DNA of 64,000 nt from Polyporus tsugae. Taxonomy: Eukaryota > Basidiomycota > Agaricomycetes > Polyporales > Polyporaceae. The stretch lies in assembly GCA_024305745.1 (NCBI GenBank), contig JAHRBS010000013.1:496001-560000 (forward strand). Reading direction: 5' to 3'. Below are positions 58,139 to 64,000 of the stretch, one piece after another. Under the pieces are notes generated by a model. That model was not told the DNA's origin. It saw only the letters and a list, made by a program, of their open reading frames with translations, and did not search any database. The number at the start of each line of letters is the position of its first letter. Within the stretch, counting starts at the first letter, position 1. The position numbers and the translations under genes were made by a program.

Positions 58139-59977
58139 ATGGCTGGCCCACTTCCACCGTCTTCAGATGCCTCCCAGGTTTGGAGCCGGACTCCCATTCT
58201 CCTCTCTCCACCTAACCCGCCCTCGACCCGTCAGTCGCTGGCGACCCCAGCATCTCAGAGGACCCCCAGTCTTGGCCTCTTTCAGGTTCCTCTCGACGAC
58301 CCTGGTCTCTCCGATGGCTCCTCTTCATCCTCATCCACGGCATCTTCTACACCGAGTTTCGGTCTTGGTACCGATTTCCCGGGACGCGGCGCCGAGGTGG
58401 TCCGCCTGCTGAACGATACCCAGACGTTCCCGGACGGGCTCCTGTACCCACGAGCTCACGCTCATCTACCCGTGCTATGCGACCCTAAGTTCGCGAAGTA
58501 CAACATTCCTCCATGGGCGAAGGATGCGCGAGGTCGGGTAGTGCGTCTCCCCGGGTACCACGAGTTTTCGGTTTACAAACTCTTTCGCGCGTTGTTCGAC
58601 ACCCCGACATTCGTTCCCCTCTTGAACCCCCGTTACGTTTCCGCCATTATCTGCGCATCCGCCCCCTCGGACGTCGACAACCATACGTCGGACGCTAGTG
58701 CACGGGACGAACGACGAGAACTCCTAGCCAAGCGGCTGTCCGACCTCGCGTTTACGATTGTAGCGTGGTTCTTATGGCCATGTACGTACATTATACCTTA
58801 ACTCCGGTTTAGATTTTCACATTCGTTAACATGACGCAGTCTCCCGCGCCTCATCAGGATCAATGATGCCTAGCGCCAAACTAGAGGACTGCGACCCCAT
58901 CGCCACTCCTACGTTCAACTCGACGGCGAACCTCGTCACCGAAGGTGTGCCCACGACTCGGGGAAGGAGCATGAAGGAGGAGGTGAGCATCGCTTCTTCT
59001 CGATCCCACGGGCGGCCCTTCTGACTGTATTCCAGCTGATGCCGCGTGAAGGTTCTTCTTGTGCCTTGAGCGATTACCGTGACACGCAATGGGGTTTCTT
59101 CAGCGCGAACCGCCGATTCTATGATCCGAATGTCAACGCAGAGGTTCCATTCTACGGCCCGGATCCCGTAATGGCTGAGCTGCATGCGTCTCATATATTC
59201 AAACGTTCCGTAGCTATCCTAGATCCCAAGAGTCGCAAGTCTTCCGCTCACGTTGAGTCCATTGCATTTCATCTCGATGTAAATATGTTCTCTCTAACGC
59301 CGAGTTCAGATCAAGTCGAGGATTATCACGCTCGATATTCTACGAAATTACTGCCGGATAGACGACAAGGTCCTCGCTAGCTTGGGTAGCATGGACGAAC
59401 CCGGGAACGGCATGCTTCTCTCGAAGGAAGCCCACGACGCCTTCGACGAGTTCGTGTGGTGTCTGCTAGCTACCCACGTTGGTTGTTTCTTTGCGATGAC
59501 TCGTCTCCAATCTGACCTTTTGTTTCTTAGATTCCCAACTTCTATAATGTCAAGAGATTCGACATCGATCGTCGAGTTCACGTTCCAGGTGCAGAACACT
59601 TCAAGAGTCAGGTGTACTTCCAGGACCACTCAGATGGGGTTCGATATCCCGTTGATCTCGAGGCCACCCCGGGCCAGCCCCCTATCGGTCCAGCGTCGTC
59701 TCATCGTCAGCTTCGTGGACGCAAGCGCAAGCTCGAGGAGATGCAGGGGCTGGAGGAGGGGGAAGGGAGAATACCGCTTCCGAACCTGGAGCTGTTGAGG
59801 CTTCATGCCGCCGTAACAGGCGTCCTGAACTTGAGCGGAGCTGCGGGGCTGTTCAAAAACATCGAGCAGGGAGGTGGCGCTGGAGGGTCAGCGGTACCCA
59901 GCGCGGACGGCATGAGCTTTGCGAAGGATATCTTACCTCACCTGTATGAGTCCTTCACGTCGTTGGAGATCTGCTGA
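58139..59977 (+). CDS. HNH-nuclease-domain protein, copy 2
   Basis: Five exons encode 547 residues: 58139-58781, 58840-58982, 59036-59278, 59310-59477 and 59531-59977. The N-terminus is long and disordered (proline/serine rich). The HNH_2-like core reads REGSSCALSDYRDTQW, then LHASHIFKRS with the conserved histidine, and NGMLLSKEAHDAFDEFVW with the N-x-L-L ... H-x-x-F pattern. The key histidines and asparagine are present, so it could cut DNA or RNA. The C-terminal block LLRLHAAVTGVLNLSGAAGL matches copy 1. Such HNH proteins are numerous in Agaricomycetes; their role is unknown. The final exon carries a basic patch (RQLRGRKRKLEE) that may be a nuclear signal. Confidence 0.8.
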
Positions 59978-60194
59978 TGGTGGAGTGGATGCGTTTTGGT
60001 GTACTTAGACCATACAATAGATAGAGTGTCACCGCAGATGAGTGATGTAGTCTTAGGTGATGGAGAGGTCGAGAACCACTCAGCGTGCCGGTGTGTCCTC
60101 AGCGTCTACTTCACCTTGGCCTCGACCACTGCTGCCATGTCTTGCCGCCCCTGTGCTGTACCAATTCCGTCCTCTAAGTTACCTCACGATGCTC

Positions 60195-60485
60195 AAACCA
60201 CCTAGTACGAATCGGAAAACCACGCGCACATGTAAACGCAGTCAGGGAAGTGTGGTTTTTCCGGCACTCCTGGCCAACCGTTCATGCGAAGGACGTGCCT
60301 AGTATGCTACTCTCGACGTCGATGAGGCTACTCGGCGAGAATCTAGAGTTCGCGCGGATGCGATGATATGCTTTTCTCCCGTGATTTTAGTAGACTGACG
60401 TACCCGATGGTCCTATCCGTATCGCTAAGCTGCAGCAGTATCGCCTCAAAGTCCTCCGTAACAGTCGTACCGGCAGATACACGGT
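60195..60485 (+). pseudogene. XPA-C-like protein, decayed N-terminal fragment (copy G)
   Basis: The start of copy B (19671-19960) can be followed at the DNA level. TNRKTTRTCKRSQ corresponds to TKRQITRTHKRAQ, then a GTCGATGAGGCTACTCGGCG block matches the VDETVWR exon end, and after a short gap CTGCAGCAGTATCGCCTCAA matches the LQQYRLK exon. The start codon, splice sites and the rest of the gene are missing or damaged. Confidence 0.6.
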
Positions 60486-60903
60486 GACCTAAGCGTGTTC
60501 GTCATGCCATCTAGTTGGCAACCAGGTCGCAAGTATGACCTTCAAAGTCTCCACGCCCTCGACTGCGACGGAGGCCAGACTGGGAACGCGGCTTCTCGAC
60601 CTCGAACATCGATAAGATGCTGCACAAAATATAGGCCATAATAAGGATAAGACATACGGTTCCTACGTACTCCGTGATTCCTCAGACTGCGGACAGAGCA
60701 CTGGCGCCAAGCCATCGCCCCCCCAGATGGCGTTGCTGTGGCTGCTCGAAGACTCCCCTCCTTTCGATGGAAGTGTCAGCAAAAACGCATATGGTATATG
60801 ACGAACAGGATACGAACAATGTGCCTTGCCAGCGGGGAGGAACGCCGACATGTTCCCAGATGATGACTATGGGATCATTATCGGGGTGGTCAAGACACGA
60901 CGA
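60486..60903. other. Intergenic, 0.4 kb
   Basis: Between the decayed fragment and the 3' end of the third DUF6534 gene. Nothing recognised. Confidence 0.5.
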
Positions 60904-62883
60904 CTAACTTCGGGAGCCTGACTCGGAGGGACTGACGCTCTCGGTGACTGACGGTCGGGTTGTGATCTGCTGCTTCCTGCTTCCCGACGTCGACGCGTTC
61001 ATGGGGTTGCGGATACGCATGCCTAGTTCTAGTTCTACGGCATTACTTTCGTCTCCCCTGATGGACTTCTGCGCGTTGAGCCTGGTACGCGAGACGTGAA
61101 TATACAATGTCAGTTACCCAACGAAGATGATCCATAACCATATCACCTCGCTGAAGAACGACATACGTTGCGAGGAGGGTGTTGCAGTATACTGATATCG
61201 AGTGTGAGCCGAACATTCGGGAGTGATGAGAGACATACACGTACATTTCCCGTCCAAGAGCGCGAATGGGAGGAAGATGAAGCGCCCCGGAAAAGCGATC
61301 GTCTAGCGAATTTCGGTGAGCAGTCGGAAACTCTCGCACGTACAATTCAGCAAACGTACAGCGATCATATGGCCGGCCTGGCAAATCCTGGTTCGCAAAC
61401 AAATCGAATATCAGCAATGACTGTGCAGAAGCCCCAACAAATCGCCTTCGGAGCTCACGCGGTGAGGGCCCCTCGGTTCACGGCGATTATTATCAGTCGG
61501 TTAATGATCGAGTTCGTTCTGTGCAGGCAGTGGTCGGATTAGCTCACCACCGCATGCGCTCAACATGCCAAGACGAACCTCTTAAATCCCGTCCTTTTCG
61601 AGTTGAGGTAGTAGGTGAGCGCCGCTGCGATGAGGATGTCGCATATCACGCTCAGGCCGTTCGCAAAGCCTGCGAGAACGCGGATCTCGAGGGAGCCGAT
61701 GGAAAGGACATTGTTGTTCGTGTAGCTAAAGTACCCGGGCCATCGTATGGTGAGCGCCATGTCAGGAGGGGGTGCGACTCGGACGCGATGCACGTACAGA
61801 TGCGCGGATATTACTGGTACGACATCGGGGTATTAGTTTCTATATGGAGTCAGAACTTGGTTTGCGATCAGTGCGTACCTATTCCAGGACCTGCAGGGGG
61901 GAGAACGAACGTCAGAAATACTGTGCTTTGAGTCCACGGTGATCATCGATTGACGCACCACAAGAGCACAAAGCAAGAATGACCTAGTAAGGACCATGGT
62001 CAAATATGGTCATCACCCAATTTCGAAGGGATTGTGAACATACAATAGTGCTCGCGAGCATGATGTTCCGGTCGCTCACTGTTTCAGTGGGTATGAGTTA
62101 TCCTGTCTCGCATATGGTATGCAGGAACACTTACGGGCCCAAAGACGGTGTGCAAAGAAACTAGTTCGTGGTGAGAAAGCCTGCGAACAGCTTCAAAAAC
62201 GGGTACATACCACTGTGTGAGTGTTCCTATCAAAACCTGCGCCTCGATTAGTCGGAAGCGTTACATATCCACGGAGATCGTCTAACTCACCGTGACTCCA
62301 TTCTCAAACTAAATGCATGAATGAGTTTCAACTCGGCCTACTGGTGCCCGGCACTAAACTACTCACTGCTAATGTACTGCAACACAATCCGTTAAGAAAA
62401 GACCGACAGAGAAATGGACGATGGAAACTCACGCCGGGATTTGGAGAAGTTGCAACGGGTTTCCAAAATCGTTTACAACATATTCATAAAGGCCATCGAC
62501 ATTCAGAATCATTGAGACAGTGTCGAGGATGCTGCATATGCCCGTAGTCGTCAGCCATGCGAAGAACATTTCCCTCGGGTACATACAACAGCAATGCAAC
62601 CTTTGCAACCGACGTCAGCTTATTTCTATCGGACACGATCTGCCTTACTCACAAAGTATCTCATGTACGCAGAATCTTGACCGTTGTTCCGGAAGTACAT
62701 GTAGGCTTGCAAAATTGTGATGCCATATACACTGCGCCATGTGATGGTAAGCAGGCAATATATGTACAAACGGATGGAGACGTACCCCGTTGAGAACACG
62801 GTGCCGACCACAAGGCAGCCAAGAGATTCCTTGAGGGCAGCGAGGGCCGCAGGTGGAAGACCAGGCTGGACCATGGAACCCAT
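60904..62883 (-). CDS. DUF6534-family seven-helix membrane protein, copy 3 (intact)
   Basis: On the minus strand the same series of small exons seen in copy 1 can be followed from ATG at 62883 to TAG at 60906-60904. Segments in order are MGSMVQPGLPPAALAALKES, VYGITILQAYMYFRNN, ILDTVSMILNVDGLYEYVV, the 10-base exon TACATTAGCA, FFAHRLWALSDRNIML, VLAGFANGLSVICDILIAAA, RTNSIINRLIIIAVNRGALT, TIAFPGRFIFLPFALLDG and LYCNTLLATLNAQKS. The cytosolic tail ends in a serine-rich run. In exon 4 the acceptor used by the other two copies is lost, and the next AG keeps the frame at the cost of a few residues (TIHS). Function is unknown; the protein should sit in a membrane with seven helices. Confidence 0.78.
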
Positions 62884-64000
62884 GATAGACTACCGGCAGG
62901 AGGGAGTGTTGACACCGCCGTAGTTCCCGGAAACGGTGCTTATATGCTTGTACGCAGGAGCTAGTCTCCGTTTCGCAAGGTTCTCTACACGCCCGTTGCG
63001 CAAGGGTCTGGAATGGCGCCTCGAGCCATCGCCATCTCCCGAACAGCGCTGATGAGTGTGCGCAAGTGGGTAGTGACAGCGGACGTTACGAATGGACGTC
63101 TCCGGGTTGAATGACGAGATGAACCGACGAGCAAATAGGTACCGCGGGTAGACGTATACCCATCCCGGGGGGACGAATAGGGAATACGCACATCGTACCT
63201 GAACATCTTCAGAGAGGCAGGTGCGGATAGATGAGAAGTTGCGACTGTCGTTGGGACCTCTCATCCTTAGGGCGTCCGACCGCGAGTCCGGTGGCGCACA
63301 GAATCGGGCGGTGTGCTGCCCCTTCCCGCTTGTGCCCGGGTTCAGCATCTAAAAATGCACGAGATCGGTGAATACTTAGGACGGCGGCTTTTGAAGGGAA
63401 GTCCGATGACGAGAAGCCATGGCGGCCATTCCTGCGCGATGGACGGCATTGACGGCCGGCTCCCATCTGTCCCGGGTGTGTTCAAGTATCAGAGGAGGAG
63501 GATCAACTGCACTGCCAATGGTCACGATGTGAGTGCTGCCTGGCGGTTGCGAACAGGGAACATGGTTCCAACTCACAATTGCAGGGCCCCGCAGGGCGTA
63601 GTGTTTCTGTCGGTGAATGCATATACCCAACTTGAATGGCTTCTGTGACCGAGACGGGCGCGTCAGTGAGCCTCTATGAATGATGTGCCTCGTATCTTGC
63701 AGTGGAGATTGGTGCGCATCTTTGTGCCAAAAAATTTGCTGAATTGTCAGAGGATGCCGATGGTGATAGAAAGGGAAGATGACAACGTTTGAGCCGATAC
63801 TGTATGCGTGGCAATCTGAGAGCCGATGGTGGCGGAGGTCGTCTATCTGTCTAGTCACCGGCGGCGCCTACCACGAGCGCCCGGACAGCCATACAACTGC
63901 CAGTGGCTCGCCTCGTGCACTGCAACCCTAAGCCTCCCTTCGTTCTCGACCACTCCAGTCTTTGTGCTGAAGCTCGGCATTGACAGTTCGAGACATGGCA
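62884..64000. other. Right end of the window, no supported gene
   Basis: 1.1 kb with several open stretches on both strands. None has consistent splice sites or a family pattern I recognise. An open minus-strand stretch at 63376-63858 is histidine/proline rich and could be chance. Confidence 0.45.

Noticed and set aside
62890..63858. Minus-strand open frames at the right end of the window
   Set aside because: Composition is not protein-like and no exon chain could be formed; a gene continuing beyond the window cannot be excluded.

Overview
This window looks like nuclear DNA of a filamentous basidiomycete, most likely a wood-decay Agaricomycete (Polyporales-like). Genes are split by many short introns of about 45-80 bases with GT-AG borders. 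The gene families fit that group: seven-helix DUF6534 membrane proteins, a Plavaka-type transposase, F-box and HNH family expansions, a GH18 chitinase with a chitin-binding tail, and a fatty aldehyde dehydrogenase with an extreme number of exons. I saw no rRNA, tRNA, CRISPR array or bacterial-type operon. All exon borders were placed by hand from splice signals, frame continuity and comparison of paralogs inside the window.

Layout. 1-1.3 kb: the 3' part of a Plavaka-like transposase gene cut by the window edge. 1.7-3.5 kb: a six-exon gene of unknown function. 3.5-6.2 kb: low-complexity sequence and a dense array of TTATAAG/CTTAT words. 6.2-7.7 kb: a short-chain dehydrogenase, with a decayed copy at 11.4-12.8 kb. 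8.3-9.6 kb: a secreted GH43 enzyme. 13.2-15.8 kb: an 18-exon membrane-anchored aldehyde dehydrogenase with 12- and 7-base microexons. 17.3-26.3 kb: a DUF6534 gene followed by three members of a family with an XPA-C-like DNA-binding segment, one of which carries a nonsense codon. 27.4-29.4 kb: two divergent HSP20 genes. 30.0-31.7 kb: a 1,625-bp transposon with perfect 41-bp terminal inverted repeats and a 7-bp target duplication. 33-41.5 kb: a second DUF6534 gene split by a 2,077-bp LTR-like insertion, with decayed XPA-C-like copies on both sides. 42.3-46.0 kb: a Zn2Cys6 transcription factor. 46.5-51.5 kb: two tandem F-box paralogs. 53.0-55.3 kb: a GH18 chitinase. 55.8-60.0 kb: two divergent HNH-nuclease-like paralogs. 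60.2-62.9 kb: an XPA-C-like fragment beside a third DUF6534 gene.

The most notable find is the 2.08-kb LTR-like insertion. Upstream of its TATA box it carries several runs of alternating GAA/TTC words spaced exactly five bases apart, the arrangement of heat-shock elements. Downstream it carries a 161-bp tandem repeat whose two copies can fold into the same hairpins, with at least one compensatory base-pair change. This would be a heat-responsive retroelement promoter of the kind known for ONSEN in plants, here inside the first coding exon of a DUF6534 gene. A second pattern is that every DUF6534 gene lies beside at least one intact or decayed XPA-C-like gene, which suggests the two families were duplicated together.
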